From Marinobacter sp. F4218 (lineage in GTDB: Bacteria > Pseudomonadota > Gammaproteobacteria > Pseudomonadales > Oleiphilaceae), in NCBI RefSeq assembly GCF_019443085.1, contig NZ_JAHZIL010000003.1, forward strand, positions 2,294,001-2,358,000: a stretch of DNA of 64,000 nt, read 5' to 3'. Positions 27,667 through 36,179 of the stretch are shown here, one piece after another. The notes beneath the pieces were generated by a model. The model saw only the letters and a program-made list of their open reading frames with translations, did no database searches and was not told the origin of the DNA. Each line of letters opens with the position of its first letter. Positions within the stretch are counted from its first letter, which is position 1. The position numbers and the translations under genes are program-made.

Positions 27667-29616
27667 ATGTTAACGATAACCGATCTCAGTTTACAACGGG
27701 GCGGCGTCTGGTTGCTACAGTCGGTCGACCTCACTGTCCAGCCCGGTCAGCGTGTGGCTATTGTCGGCGCCAATGGCGCCGGAAAATCCAGTCTGTTCCA
27801 GCTGTTGCTGGGGCAATTGGCGCCGGAACAGGGCAGCGTTTCGTTGCCGGGCGGCTGCCGGATCGCGCACATGGCCCAGGAAGTCGAAGCCTCGGGGCGA
27901 AGCGCCCGGGACTTTGTCCTGGACGGAGATCTTGATCTTCGGCGCCTTGAATCGGAACTGGCCGACGCCGAAGCCCGTGGCGATGACCATGCCCAGGCCC
28001 GGATTCATGGGGAACTGGACGTCCACGAGGCCTGGTCAGCCCCCCGCCGGGCCGACGCCCTGCTGCGTGGCCTTGGTTTTTCGGATCAGGACACCGGCCG
28101 GCCAGTGTCAGCGTTCTCCGGTGGCTGGCGCATTCGCCTCAACCTTGCCCAGGCGCTGATGCGGCCCTCGGATCTGTTGCTGCTGGATGAGCCAACCAAC
28201 CACCTGGACCTGGATGCCTGCCTGTGGCTGGAGAACTGGCTCCGCCGATACCCGGGCACTCTGCTGTTCATTTCCCATGACCGGGATTTCATGGATCGGG
28301 TGGCCACGCATGTGGTGCACTTCGACCGCCGTCAACTGGAGCTTTACACTGGCAATTACACGGCCTTCGAGGGGCAGCGTAGCGAGCGGTTGGCCCAGCA
28401 GCAGGCCGGTTTCGAGCGCCAGCAGGCCCGAATTGCTGAAATCCAGCGCTTCATTGACCGTTTCAAGGCCAAGGCGACGAAGGCCCGGCAGGCCCAGAGC
28501 CGCGTCAAGGCCCTCGAACGCATGGAGCGCATCGCGCCTGCCCACATTGATTCGCCATTCAGTTTCGAGTTTCCGGTTGCGGACAAAGTCTCCAACCCGT
28601 TGCTGTCCATCCGCAACGGTCAGGCTGGCCATGGCAAGGAACCCATTATCGATGGTATTAACCTTACCCTGTTGCCCGGCAGCCGAATTGGCCTTTTGGG
28701 CCCAAATGGAGCGGGCAAGTCCACGCTGATGGACGGCCTGCGGGGCGAGAGCACCTTGCTCGCTGGAGAGCGGACCTGTGGCGAACATCTGGCCATCGGC
28801 TATTTCGCCCAGCATCAGCTCGAATCCCTCGACCTTGATGCCAGTCCCTTTCTGCATTTGCAGCGACTGGCACCGAAAGCCTCCGAGCAGAGCATTCGCA
28901 ATTTCCTCGGAGGATTCGATTTTCACGGTGATGAGGCGCTGAGCCCCATTCGCTCGTTTTCCGGTGGCGAGAAAGCCCGGGTGGCACTGGCGGTGATCGC
29001 CTGGCAGAAACCGAACCTGTTGCTGCTGGATGAGCCGACCAACCACCTGGACCTGGAGATGCGCCAGGCCCTGACCATGGCCTTGCAGAACTTTGAGGGC
29101 GCCATCGTGGTGGTTTCCCACGATCGTCACCTGTTGCGCAACACGGTTGATGAGTTCTGGCTGGTCAACGACGGTAGGGTCACTGAATACGAGGGTGACC
29201 TCGAGGATTACGAGCGCTGGCTGGCCGACCGTCGCAAAGATGATGGTGAGGCTCCCAGGCGGCGGGACGATAACGCCCAGGCGTCGGCCGCGGTTCAGCC
29301 GGAGGCCGCCATCGGCGAGAGCGCGGAAGACAGGAAAGCGCGAAAGCGGGCTGAGGCGGCCCTCCGACAAAAACTCAGTCCCTATCGCAAGCAGCAGTCA
29401 GCGCTGGAAAGGGACATGGATAGCCTGCAGCGAACGTTGAAGGCGCTTGAGGCGGATCTTGCCAATCCGCAGCTCTATGAAGCTGGCGGAAAGGCGATGC
29501 TGCAGGAGCTACTGGGCAAGCAGGCAGAGGCCAAGGGGCGCCTGGAGGAGGTCGAGGCTCAGTGGCTGGAGGTGAGTGAAGCGGTTGAATCCCTGGAAGG
29601 GGAACTGACGGGCTAG
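27667..29616 (+). CDS. ABC-F family ATPase, YheS-like
   Basis: 649 residues with two ABC cassettes and no membrane segment. First Walker A is GANGAGKS (34-41), signature FSGGWRIRL; second Walker A is GPNGAGKS, signature FSGGEKARVAL. Both LLLDEPTNHLDL Walker B/D-loop motifs are intact. The linker between cassettes has the charged helix pattern typical of ABC-F translation factors, and a C-terminal coiled coil follows. YheS-type proteins bind the ribosome and relieve particular stalls. No Shine-Dalgarno is visible before the start. ppx converges 6 bp after the stop. Confidence 0.9.
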   Translation: MLTITDLSLQRGGVWLLQSVDLTVQPGQRVAIVGANGAGKSSLFQLLLGQLAPEQGSVSLPGGCRIAHMAQEVEASGRSARDFVLDGDLDLRRLESELADAEARGDDHAQARIHGELDVHEAWSAPRRADALLRGLGFSDQDTGRPVSAFSGGWRIRLNLAQALMRPSDLLLLDEPTNHLDLDACLWLENWLRRYPGTLLFISHDRDFMDRVATHVVHFDRRQLELYTGNYTAFEGQRSERLAQQQAGFERQQARIAEIQRFIDRFKAKATKARQAQSRVKALERMERIAPAHIDSPFSFEFPVADKVSNPLLSIRNGQAGHGKEPIIDGINLTLLPGSRIGLLGPNGAGKSTLMDGLRGESTLLAGERTCGEHLAIGYFAQHQLESLDLDASPFLHLQRLAPKASEQSIRNFLGGFDFHGDEALSPIRSFSGGEKARVALAVIAWQKPNLLLLDEPTNHLDLEMRQALTMALQNFEGAIVVVSHDRHLLRNTVDEFWLVNDGRVTEYEGDLEDYERWLADRRKDDGEAPRRRDDNAQASAAVQPEAAIGESAEDRKARKRAEAALRQKLSPYRKQQSALERDMDSLQRTLKALEADLANPQLYEAGGKAMLQELLGKQAEAKGRLEEVEAQWLEVSEAVESLEGELTG

Positions 29617-29622
29617 GCTCCG

Positions 29623-31149
29623 TCAGTCTCCGGCTATGTGCAGTTCGAAATCCTGTTTGGACAGGTAATCGCGCTCGTTTTCCAGATCGGCCCGTGTGAG
29701 CGGGCGATCGTCCAGCCAGCCTTCGGCAAACTCAAGTATCAGCTTGTTGTCGTGGGCGTGCAAGGTGAAGTCGGGCGGTGATTCCAGGTTGCGGGGGTGT
29801 TGTATCAACACGGCGAGCCGCACGAGCACGCACAGGTAACGCAGTCGGGTCCGGTCTTCTGGATCCAGGCCCTCGAAGATGGCCGGAGAAAACTTGCGCC
29901 GGTGGCCGCGCACAAGCGTCGCCAGATCGCGCTGGAACTGCTGGCTGAAGCCGGGCAGGTCCGAATAGCGGAGCAGATAGGCGCCGTGTTTGTGATACTG
30001 GCTGTGCGAGATGGTCAGGCCGATTTCGTGCAGACGGCAGGCCCAGCGAAGTACTTCCTCGTCGCTGGCGGTTCGCAGGCCCCAGGTGTCGGCCACCTGC
30101 TGCCAGGCCGCCACGGCAGTCGCCTCCACGGCAGCCCCGTGCTCCTGGTCAACGTGGTAGCGTTCCTGCAGTGCCGAGATCGTTCGCTCGCGCACGTCTT
30201 CATGGCGGATGCGACCAGCGATGTCGTACAGCAGGCCCTCCCGGAGAGCGCCGTCGGCAAACTCCATTTCCTCGATACCCAGGGACTGGAAGGCCGCCAT
30301 GAGGATGGCAAAGCCGGCCGGAAAGATGCTCTGGCGGTCTGAACGCACCCCGAGGTCACCCAGTTTTTCGGTCTTGCCCATGTCCACCAGCCGTTTGCGG
30401 AGTTCCTGCATCCCCATCATGGTGATCGTGCCATCGGATATCTTGAGGGTGGCCAGGGCGCTGGCAATGGCCTTGATGGAGCCGGAGGAGCCGACCGCAC
30501 TCTGCCAGCCGATGGAGCGGAAGTGACGGCGAATGTTCAGCAGTTCCAGTTCCGCGTGGGTGATGGCCTTGTCCATCTGCCGGCGGGTGATCTTGCCATC
30601 GGGGAAATAGCGGTTCCGAAACGAGACGCAGCCCATGTGCAGGCTCTCGAGTTCCTGGGGCTCAAAGCGCTGGCCGATGATAAATTCGGTGCTGCCGCCG
30701 CCTATATCAATGACCAGTCGGCGACCGATGTCGTCCGACAGGGTGTGCGACACTCCCAGGTAAATCAGGCGGGCTTCTTCCCGTCCGGCGATGATCTCTA
30801 CCGGGTAGCCCAGAACCTCTTCGGCCCGGTCCATGAACTCCCCCGCATTCCGCGCCACCCTCAGGGCATTGGTGCCAACGATCTGGACCGATTCCGGCGG
30901 CATGCCTTTCAGGCGTTGGGCAAAGCGGCTGAGGCACGCCAGGCCGCGGTCCTGGGCTTCGGGCGTCAGGCGATTTAGTTCATCGAGTCCGGCGCCAAGC
31001 TGAACCTTCTCCCCCATCTTTTCCAGGGTGCGGATCTCTCCGTGCACCAGTCGGGCAACGACCATGTGAAAGCTGTTGGAGCCCATATCGATGGCTGCAA
31101 GAACCTCCGACGAGGGGGCAGCGTTTTCGGCAGTGGATGCGGCCGTCAC
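29623..31149 (-). CDS. ppx: Exopolyphosphatase
   Basis: 508 residues from a GTG start with AAGGA upstream. Ppx/GppA actin-like ATPase fold: AAIDMGSNSFHMVVAR, then DIGGGSTEFIIG, then a C-terminal HD-like domain. Releases phosphate from the ends of polyphosphate and may also act on pppGpp. It lies divergent from trxA, as in Pseudomonas. The partner polyphosphate kinase is not in the window. Confidence 0.92.
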   Translation of the reverse strand: MTAASTAENAAPSSEVLAAIDMGSNSFHMVVARLVHGEIRTLEKMGEKVQLGAGLDELNRLTPEAQDRGLACLSRFAQRLKGMPPESVQIVGTNALRVARNAGEFMDRAEEVLGYPVEIIAGREEARLIYLGVSHTLSDDIGRRLVIDIGGGSTEFIIGQRFEPQELESLHMGCVSFRNRYFPDGKITRRQMDKAITHAELELLNIRRHFRSIGWQSAVGSSGSIKAIASALATLKISDGTITMMGMQELRKRLVDMGKTEKLGDLGVRSDRQSIFPAGFAILMAAFQSLGIEEMEFADGALREGLLYDIAGRIRHEDVRERTISALQERYHVDQEHGAAVEATAVAAWQQVADTWGLRTASDEEVLRWACRLHEIGLTISHSQYHKHGAYLLRYSDLPGFSQQFQRDLATLVRGHRRKFSPAIFEGLDPEDRTRLRYLCVLVRLAVLIQHPRNLESPPDFTLHAHDNKLILEFAEGWLDDRPLTRADLENERDYLSKQDFELHIAGD

Positions 31150-31270
31150 GTTGGTCGAAATCCTTTTAAGGTTAGCGTTCGCGCTACTATAAGCGAAATC
31201 CCTCAGGGCTGTCAGTAACGCACGGCGGATCTACTGCTTCACATACTGCGGACCAATCGCGTAAAGTAGG

Positions 31271-31318
31271 CCCTATCTCGATTAGGGTGAAAGGTTGCCG
31301 GTCTCGTGGCCGCCTTTC
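31271..31318 (+). promoter_or_regulatory. Structured leader region of trxA
   Basis: Two hairpins lie in the 246-bp gap between ppx and trxA. The first is CCCTA (31271-31275) / TAGGG (31283-31287). The second is GAAAGG-TT-GCC (31289-31299) / GGC-CG-CCTTTC (31308-31318) with a 2x2 internal loop. Neither is followed by a T-run. The rest of the gap holds no recognisable gene. Confidence 0.4.
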
Positions 31319-31395
31319 AGCGAAGTGAACAGCGCCCTGCCGCAGTATGACAAACAGGCTGGCATGACGTGGGGCGCACGAATCAGGAAAAGGTA

Positions 31396-31722
31396 ATGAG
31401 CGGAAATATCGTAAACGTAACCGACGCTTCTTTTGAGCAGGACGTACTGCAGTCCGACGTTCCCGTACTGGTTGACTACTGGGCGGAGTGGTGTGGCCCC
31501 TGCAAGATGATTGCTCCGGTACTGGAAGAAATTGCCGACGAGTACGATGGCAAGCTGAAGATCTGCAAGCTGAACATCGACGAGAACGAGCAGACTCCGC
31601 CCAAGTTCAACATCCGTGGTATCCCGACCCTGATGCTGTTCAAAAACGGTAATGTCGATGCGACCAAGGTGGGCGCCCTGTCCAAGTCGCAGCTGGCGGC
31701 CTTCCTGGACAGCAATCTCTGA
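31396..31722 (+). CDS. trxA: Thioredoxin 1
   Basis: 108 residues from the ATG at 31396, which has AGGAAAAGG just before it. The active site is WCGPCK (C33, C36), the cis-proline loop is GIPTLMLF, and the buried acidic D27 precedes the active site. Cytoplasmic disulfide reductase for ribonucleotide reductase, methionine sulfoxide reductase and others. In Pseudomonas trxA is followed by rho; here a minus-strand molybdopterin cluster lies between them. Confidence 0.95.
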   Translation: MSGNIVNVTDASFEQDVLQSDVPVLVDYWAEWCGPCKMIAPVLEEIADEYDGKLKICKLNIDENEQTPPKFNIRGIPTLMLFKNGNVDATKVGALSKSQLAAFLDSNL

Positions 31723-31740
31723 TTGCGGACCGGTTGAATA

Positions 31741-31777
31741 AAACCGCCCCTGAGCGAAGGCTCACGGGCGGTTTTTT
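31741..31777 (+). terminator. Intrinsic terminator of trxA
   Basis: The stem AAAACCGCCC-TGAGC / GCTCA-GGGCGGTTTT with loop GAAG ends in T6. The A-rich left side makes it potentially bidirectional for moaE. Confidence 0.9.
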
Positions 31778-31840
31778 GTGTCTGTGACAACGCCATTGCG
31801 GGGCAGTCGATGGGGTGGTGTGCTGTGTCGAGGTGGTCGG

Positions 31841-32287
31841 TTAGTCCCAGGTTTTACTGCGAGCGACATCGGATGCCTTCTGTTCGACCCAATGCTCGCC
31901 TGATGCGGTCATTTCTTTTTTCCAGAAGGGCGCCGATGTTTTCAGTGCGTCCATGACAAACTGGCAAGCGGCAAATGCATCCTCCCGGTGGGCGCTGCAG
32001 ACCCCGACAAACACAATCTGGTCCTGCAGCGCCAGGTGGCCGATCCGGTGAATGACCCGGGCTTTCCGCACGTTCCAGCGTGTCGACGCTTCTTCAATCA
32101 GGGCGCCAATTACCTGTTCAGTCATCCCGGGGTAGTGCTCCAGGTAGAGCCCCGTCACGCCTTTCATGTCTCCGCTGTCCCGGACCAGCCCCGTGAAGGT
32201 GGCAATGGCGCCGGTCCCCGCGCCGCTGTCTCGCAAGGCGGCATACTCGGCAGCAGGATCGAAGTCCGCAGTCTGGATCGAAATCAT
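31841..32287 (-). CDS. moaE: Molybdopterin synthase catalytic subunit
   Basis: 148 residues. The pattern ATFTGLVRDSGD, the LYLEHYPGM loop, RVIHRIGHLALQDQIVFVGV and the catalytic KKE segment (PFWKKEM) match MoaE. Transfers sulfur from MoaD thiocarboxylate to cyclic pyranopterin monophosphate to make molybdopterin. Starts 1 bp after the moaD stop. Last gene of a four-gene minus-strand cluster. Confidence 0.94.
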   Translation of the reverse strand: MISIQTADFDPAAEYAALRDSGAGTGAIATFTGLVRDSGDMKGVTGLYLEHYPGMTEQVIGALIEEASTRWNVRKARVIHRIGHLALQDQIVFVGVCSAHREDAFAACQFVMDALKTSAPFWKKEMTASGEHWVEQKASDVARSKTWD

Positions 32288-32288
32288 C

Positions 32289-32564
32289 TTAGCCTCCCGT
32301 TACCGGCGGGAAAAACGCGACTTCATCGCCACTCTCAACGGGCGTAGAGGGTTTGGCCATCGTCTGGTTCACCGCAATCATGACCGGCTGGCTGCCCTGA
32401 AGCTGCGACCAGGCCCCACCGCGGCGGGCCAGTTCGGCCAGGATCTGGGCAGTGGTCAGTCCCGGCTGCGCCGGCATCGTCAGTTGGTCCGTCCCCAGCT
32501 CTTCCCGAAGCCGGGCGAAAAAGCGGACGGTGATGTTGTCTTTGTCTGTTGTCTTTGTGGTCAT
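32289..32564 (-). CDS. moaD: Molybdopterin synthase sulfur carrier subunit
   Basis: 91 residues with a ubiquitin-like fold and the essential C-terminal Gly-Gly (PPVTGG) that is adenylated and thiocarboxylated by MoeB. Forms the heterotetrameric molybdopterin synthase with the adjacent MoaE. Starts 2 bp after the moeA stop and ends 1 bp before moaE, so translation is tightly linked. About ten residues longer than E. coli MoaD at the N-terminus. Confidence 0.93.
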   Translation of the reverse strand: MTTKTTDKDNITVRFFARLREELGTDQLTMPAQPGLTTAQILAELARRGGAWSQLQGSQPVMIAVNQTMAKPSTPVESGDEVAFFPPVTGG

Positions 32565-32566
32565 AA

Positions 32567-33781
32567 TTACGCCAGAAGTTCGTCAAACGAATAAAACGTT
32601 ATCACATCGCCGGGCCTGACCGGAGTGTTCTCCGGAACCACCGCAAGGCCGTCCGCCCAGCAGGCGGAACTCAGGATCCCGGAACTCTGGTTCGGGTAGG
32701 CGGCAATGCAGGCCTGTCCGTCCCGAAGCTCTTTGCGGGCGCGGACAAATTCCCGGCGGATGGAGGTGGCATCGTTCTGGAAGGCGGCGGGCAGCGACTG
32801 GCCAGTGAATTCGGTGCGCAGCCGGCCCTGGCACTTGCGTATGAACGGCATGACGATCACCAGGAACGTAACCAGCACTGCGGCCGGGTTGCCCGGCAGG
32901 CCCAGGAGCGGAGTGCCCCCGATCTCGCCAAACGCCAGAGGTTTGCCCGGTTTGATGGCCAGGCGCCAGAGCGACAGGGCGTCGGATTCCTCCAGCACGG
33001 CCCGCACATGATCCTCTTCGCCCACGGACACCCCGCCGGTGGTGATGATCAGGTCGGCGCTGTCTGCTGCACGTTGCAGCGTTTCACGGGTTGCCTGCCG
33101 GGTATCTTCGAGGGATTCGCAGAGGACCACGTCGCAACCCGTGCGCTCAAGCAGGCCGAGCAAGGTAAAACGGTTGGTGTTGTAGATCTGACCCGGTGCC
33201 AGCGGCGTGCCCGGATCCACCAGCTCGTCACCGGTGGTCAGGATGGCGACTTTCAGCTTCGACTGCACTCGCACCCGGGCCACGCCCATGGACGCGAGCA
33301 GCCCCATTTCCTGCGGGCGGATGACGGTGCCCTGTGCCAGCGCCAGATCGCCTTTTGCCAGATCCTGGCCCCGGCGCCGAATGTTCTGGCCTTCGGCTAC
33401 CTCCGCCAATACCTGGATGCCAGCATCCCTGATTTCCACCCGTTCCTGCATGACCACCGAATCCGCGCCCTCGGGTATCTCCGAGCCGGTGAAGATTCGT
33501 GCCACGGTGCCTTCAGTCAGCGGGCGCGGCGCTTCCCCGGCGGGAATCCGGGCCGAGACTGGCAGCGGTCGTCCGGGCTGCACATCCCGTTGTCTCAGGG
33601 CATAGCCATCCACGGCGCTGTTGTCGGCCGGGGGGACGTCGGCCGGAACGGTCTGATCCTCCGCCAGAATGCGGTTCAGGGTCTTGCTCAGGTCGACCGA
33701 TTCACTTGAGGTCATTGCCGGAGCTCTGGCCAGCAGGTGTGTCAGGGCGTCTTCGAGGGAGATCAGGTTGGGGCCGGCCAT
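32567..33781 (-). CDS. moeA: Molybdopterin molybdenumtransferase
   Basis: 404 residues from the ATG at 33781, chosen because AAGGAG precedes it and the sequence MAGPNLISLEDAL fits the family start. Contains PPADNSAVDGYAL, FTGSEIPEGAD and the MPT-binding GGVSVGEEDHV, plus the C-terminal beta domain. Inserts molybdate into adenylylated molybdopterin. Lies between moaB and moaD in the same orientation. Confidence 0.94.
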   Translation of the reverse strand: MAGPNLISLEDALTHLLARAPAMTSSESVDLSKTLNRILAEDQTVPADVPPADNSAVDGYALRQRDVQPGRPLPVSARIPAGEAPRPLTEGTVARIFTGSEIPEGADSVVMQERVEIRDAGIQVLAEVAEGQNIRRRGQDLAKGDLALAQGTVIRPQEMGLLASMGVARVRVQSKLKVAILTTGDELVDPGTPLAPGQIYNTNRFTLLGLLERTGCDVVLCESLEDTRQATRETLQRAADSADLIITTGGVSVGEEDHVRAVLEESDALSLWRLAIKPGKPLAFGEIGGTPLLGLPGNPAAVLVTFLVIVMPFIRKCQGRLRTEFTGQSLPAAFQNDATSIRREFVRARKELRDGQACIAAYPNQSSGILSSACWADGLAVVPENTPVRPGDVITFYSFDELLA

Positions 33782-33818
33782 CCGGTGTCTACTCCTTGTG
33801 GTATTTTGACCTGGGGCG

Positions 33819-34391
33819 TTACTGTTCGGCGCGGGTGCCAATGATTTCATGCACCCGGTGGTACGACCGTTCCGGTTTGCGCAGCACCAGTGCAGAGAAG
33901 TTGCAGGGCCCGTGACGGCTGTCCAGTTGGGAACTCAGTATGCCATTCCAGCCGGTACGGCAGGCTCCGGTTGAGCCTGGCAGGCAGAAAATCACGGTGT
34001 GGTTGGCCATGCCCCCGAAGGCCCTGGACTGAATGGTGGATGAGCCGATTTCCGACGCCGACAGGCGCCGGAATTCCTCACCAAAACCTTCAATGGCCTT
34101 GTCAAACAGCGGTTCCACGGCCTCGGGAGTGCTGTCACGTTCGTGGAAACCGGTGCCACCGGTGATGATCACGGCGTGAACTCCCCGGTCTGCAATCCAG
34201 TTGGCGATCAGGGCCCGCACCAGATAGATGTCGTCCGGCAAGATTCTCCTTGCCACCAACTTGTGACCCGCCTCAATGATGCTGTCTTCAAGAAACTGGC
34301 CCGAAGTGTCCTGATCCGGACCCCGGGTGTCCGAGACGGTCAGAAGGGCGATGTTCAGAGGCGTCAGTTCGCTGGTGCTTTCGCTGCTCAT
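33819..34391 (-). CDS. moaB: Molybdenum cofactor biosynthesis protein B
   Basis: 190 residues from the ATG at 34391; the frame is open further upstream without family similarity. The MogA/MoaB fold shows [36 protein letters not shown] and [14 protein letters not shown]. Probably adenylylates molybdopterin before MoeA acts. moaA, moaC and moeB are absent from the cluster and must be elsewhere. First gene of the cluster, divergent from rho. Confidence 0.92.
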   Translation of the reverse strand: MSSESTSELTPLNIALLTVSDTRGPDQDTSGQFLEDSIIEAGHKLVARRILPDDIYLVRALIANWIADRGVHAVIITGGTGFHERDSTPEAVEPLFDKAIEGFGEEFRRLSASEIGSSTIQSRAFGGMANHTVIFCLPGSTGACRTGWNGILSSQLDSRHGPCNFSALVLRKPERSYHRVHEIIGTRAEQ

Positions 34392-34757
34392 GGAGTGGGC
34401 TCCGTAGGGTAGTATTGGGCTATAGGTACCAGTATCCGTGTGACGGATGATGATTGGAAGGGGGTACCCCCTCAGTGGGAGTCGCCGGTTCCAAACCGGG
34501 GCGCTCAATGAAATTGGCGTTAATTTGGGCAGTGTACTTGACATTCGCCAGTCAGGTGGCCGATGATCGCTTTTGCCCGGCGAACGGTTGTTCCCACTCT
34601 CTGGCTTCAGTACCTTAAATTCCGGACTCCATCTACACCCGGTTGCTCCATCTGGCCAGCATCAAGTTCAACGACTTTAATTATTGATCAACTCGTTCAG
34701 GGGCACCCCTGTCATCCCATTACCCGTTTACTTCCATTCCTGAAAATTCAACAAACT
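34392..34757. other. Intergenic region between moaB and rho with palindromes and a rho promoter
   Basis: 366 bp without a credible gene. It holds a 14-bp perfect palindrome AGGGGGTACCCCCT at 34459-34472. A hairpin CCGGTT-CCA-AACCGG follows at 34485-34499. A -35 TTGACA lies at 34538-34543, followed by about 190 bp of leader before the rho start. The hairpin loop looks like a tRNA T-arm but no cloverleaf surrounds it. Confidence 0.6.
34538..34567 (+). promoter_or_regulatory. Candidate sigma-70 promoter for rho
   Basis: Perfect -35 TTGACA at 34538-34543, an 18-bp spacer and GATGAT (four of six matches) at 34562-34567. This would give a transcript with a leader of about 185 nt, in keeping with the long autoregulated rho leaders known in enterobacteria. 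Confidence 0.45.
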
Positions 34758-36020
34758 ATGAATCTTACTGAACTCAAGCAGAAATCCATGCCCGAATTGC
34801 TCGAAATTGCGCAAGAGATGGGCCTCGATAACCTGGCTCGTTCGCGCAAGCAGGATGTGATCTTCACGATTCTGAAGAAGCATGCCAAGAGCGGCGAAGA
34901 CATTTACGGTGACGGCGTACTGGAAATTCTGCAGGACGGTTTCGGCTTCCTCCGTTCCGCCGACGCCTCTTATCTGGCCGGGCCTGATGACATTTATGTG
35001 TCGCCGAGCCAGATCCGTCGGTTCAACCTGCGTACCGGCGATACCGTTGCTGGCAAGATCCGCCCACCGAAAGATGGGGAGCGTTATTTTGCCCTGTTGA
35101 AAGTTAACGAGATTAACTTCGACAAGCCGGACAATGCCCGCAACAAAATTCTGTTTGAAAACCTCACGCCGCTGTTCCCCGAGGAACGCCTGACCCTGGA
35201 AGCCGGAAACGGCAGTACCGAGGATCTGTCGTCTCGGGTACTGGATTTGGTGGCGCCCATCGGCAAGGGCCAGCGTGGTCTGATCGTCTCCCCGCCCAAG
35301 GCCGGTAAGACGCTGCTGATGCAGAGCATTGCCCAGTCGATCACCCGCAATAATCCCGAGTGCCATGTGATGGTGCTGCTGATTGACGAGCGCCCGGAAG
35401 AAGTGACCGAAATGCAACGCACGGTCCGTGGCGAGGTGATCGCCTCGACGTTCGACGAGCCGCCGGCCCGTCACGTTCAGGTCGCAGAAATGGTGATCGA
35501 GAAGGCCAAGCGTCTGGTTGAGCACAAGAAAGATGTGGTGATCCTGCTGGATTCCATCACTCGACTGGCTCGTGCCTACAACACCGTTATCCCGTCCTCC
35601 GGTAAAGTTCTGACCGGTGGTGTGGATGCTCATGCCCTGGAAAAGCCGAAGCGCTTCTTTGGTGCTGCGCGGAATGTGGAAGAAGGCGGCAGCCTGACCA
35701 TCCTCGCGACGGCGCTGGTAAATACTGGGTCCAAGATGGACGAAGTTATTTACGAGGAGTTCAAGGGTACCGGCAACATGGAGATCCACCTGGATCGGAA
35801 AATCGCTGAAAAGCGGACCTATCCGGCCATCAACATCCGCAGTTCCGGCACCCGCCGGGAAGACCTGCTGATGAGTGAGGCGGACATCCAGCGGGTCTGG
35901 ATCCTGCGTAAGCTCCTGCACTCCATGGACGACGACACCGCGGCCATCGAGTTCCTGCTGGACAAGCTCAGGGACACCAAGACCAACGACGAGTTCTTCC
36001 AGTCGATGAAGCGTCGCTGA
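34758..36020 (+). CDS. rho: Transcription termination factor Rho
   Basis: 420 residues from the ATG at 34758; upstream in-frame codons do not resemble Rho. The N-terminal helical and cold-shock-like RNA-binding domains include [18 protein letters not shown] and [16 protein letters not shown]. The Walker A region is [10 protein letters not shown], followed by [15 protein letters not shown], the Q-loop and R-loop regions, and [21 protein letters not shown] hexameric RNA translocase that ends untranslated transcripts. It is followed by a perfect 16-bp inverted repeat. Confidence 0.97.
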   Translation: MNLTELKQKSMPELLEIAQEMGLDNLARSRKQDVIFTILKKHAKSGEDIYGDGVLEILQDGFGFLRSADASYLAGPDDIYVSPSQIRRFNLRTGDTVAGKIRPPKDGERYFALLKVNEINFDKPDNARNKILFENLTPLFPEERLTLEAGNGSTEDLSSRVLDLVAPIGKGQRGLIVSPPKAGKTLLMQSIAQSITRNNPECHVMVLLIDERPEEVTEMQRTVRGEVIASTFDEPPARHVQVAEMVIEKAKRLVEHKKDVVILLDSITRLARAYNTVIPSSGKVLTGGVDAHALEKPKRFFGAARNVEEGGSLTILATALVNTGSKMDEVIYEEFKGTGNMEIHLDRKIAEKRTYPAINIRSSGTRREDLLMSEADIQRVWILRKLLHSMDDDTAAIEFLLDKLRDTKTNDEFFQSMKRR

Positions 36021-36030
36021 TTGACGTGCT

Positions 36031-36066
36031 CCGAAGGGCGGATGCGATTGCGCATCCGCCCTTCGG
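36031..36066. terminator. Perfect 16-bp inverted repeat after rho
   Basis: CCGAAGGGCGGATGCG / CGCATCCGCCCTTCGG with a four-base ATTG loop, starting 11 bp after the rho stop. There is no T-run, so it is either a non-canonical terminator or a 3'-end-stabilising hairpin. Confidence 0.55.
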
Positions 36067-36179
36067 CACTGACATCCTGAACAGGTTCGCGCCACAAACC
36101 TCCTTCCCTCTGTGCGCTCAGCAAAGACATCCAATAACTAGCCAAGCCCGTAAAAAGCCCGAAACCTTCGGAGCACACG

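Noticed and set aside
34481..34508. tRNA-like T-arm (GGTTCCAAACC)
   Set aside because: No acceptor stem, D-arm or anticodon arm can be folded around it, and a C occupies the position normally held by a purine in the T-loop.
34728..36134. 468-residue open frame antisense to rho
   Set aside because: Same kind of shadow; rho is unmistakable on the other strand.
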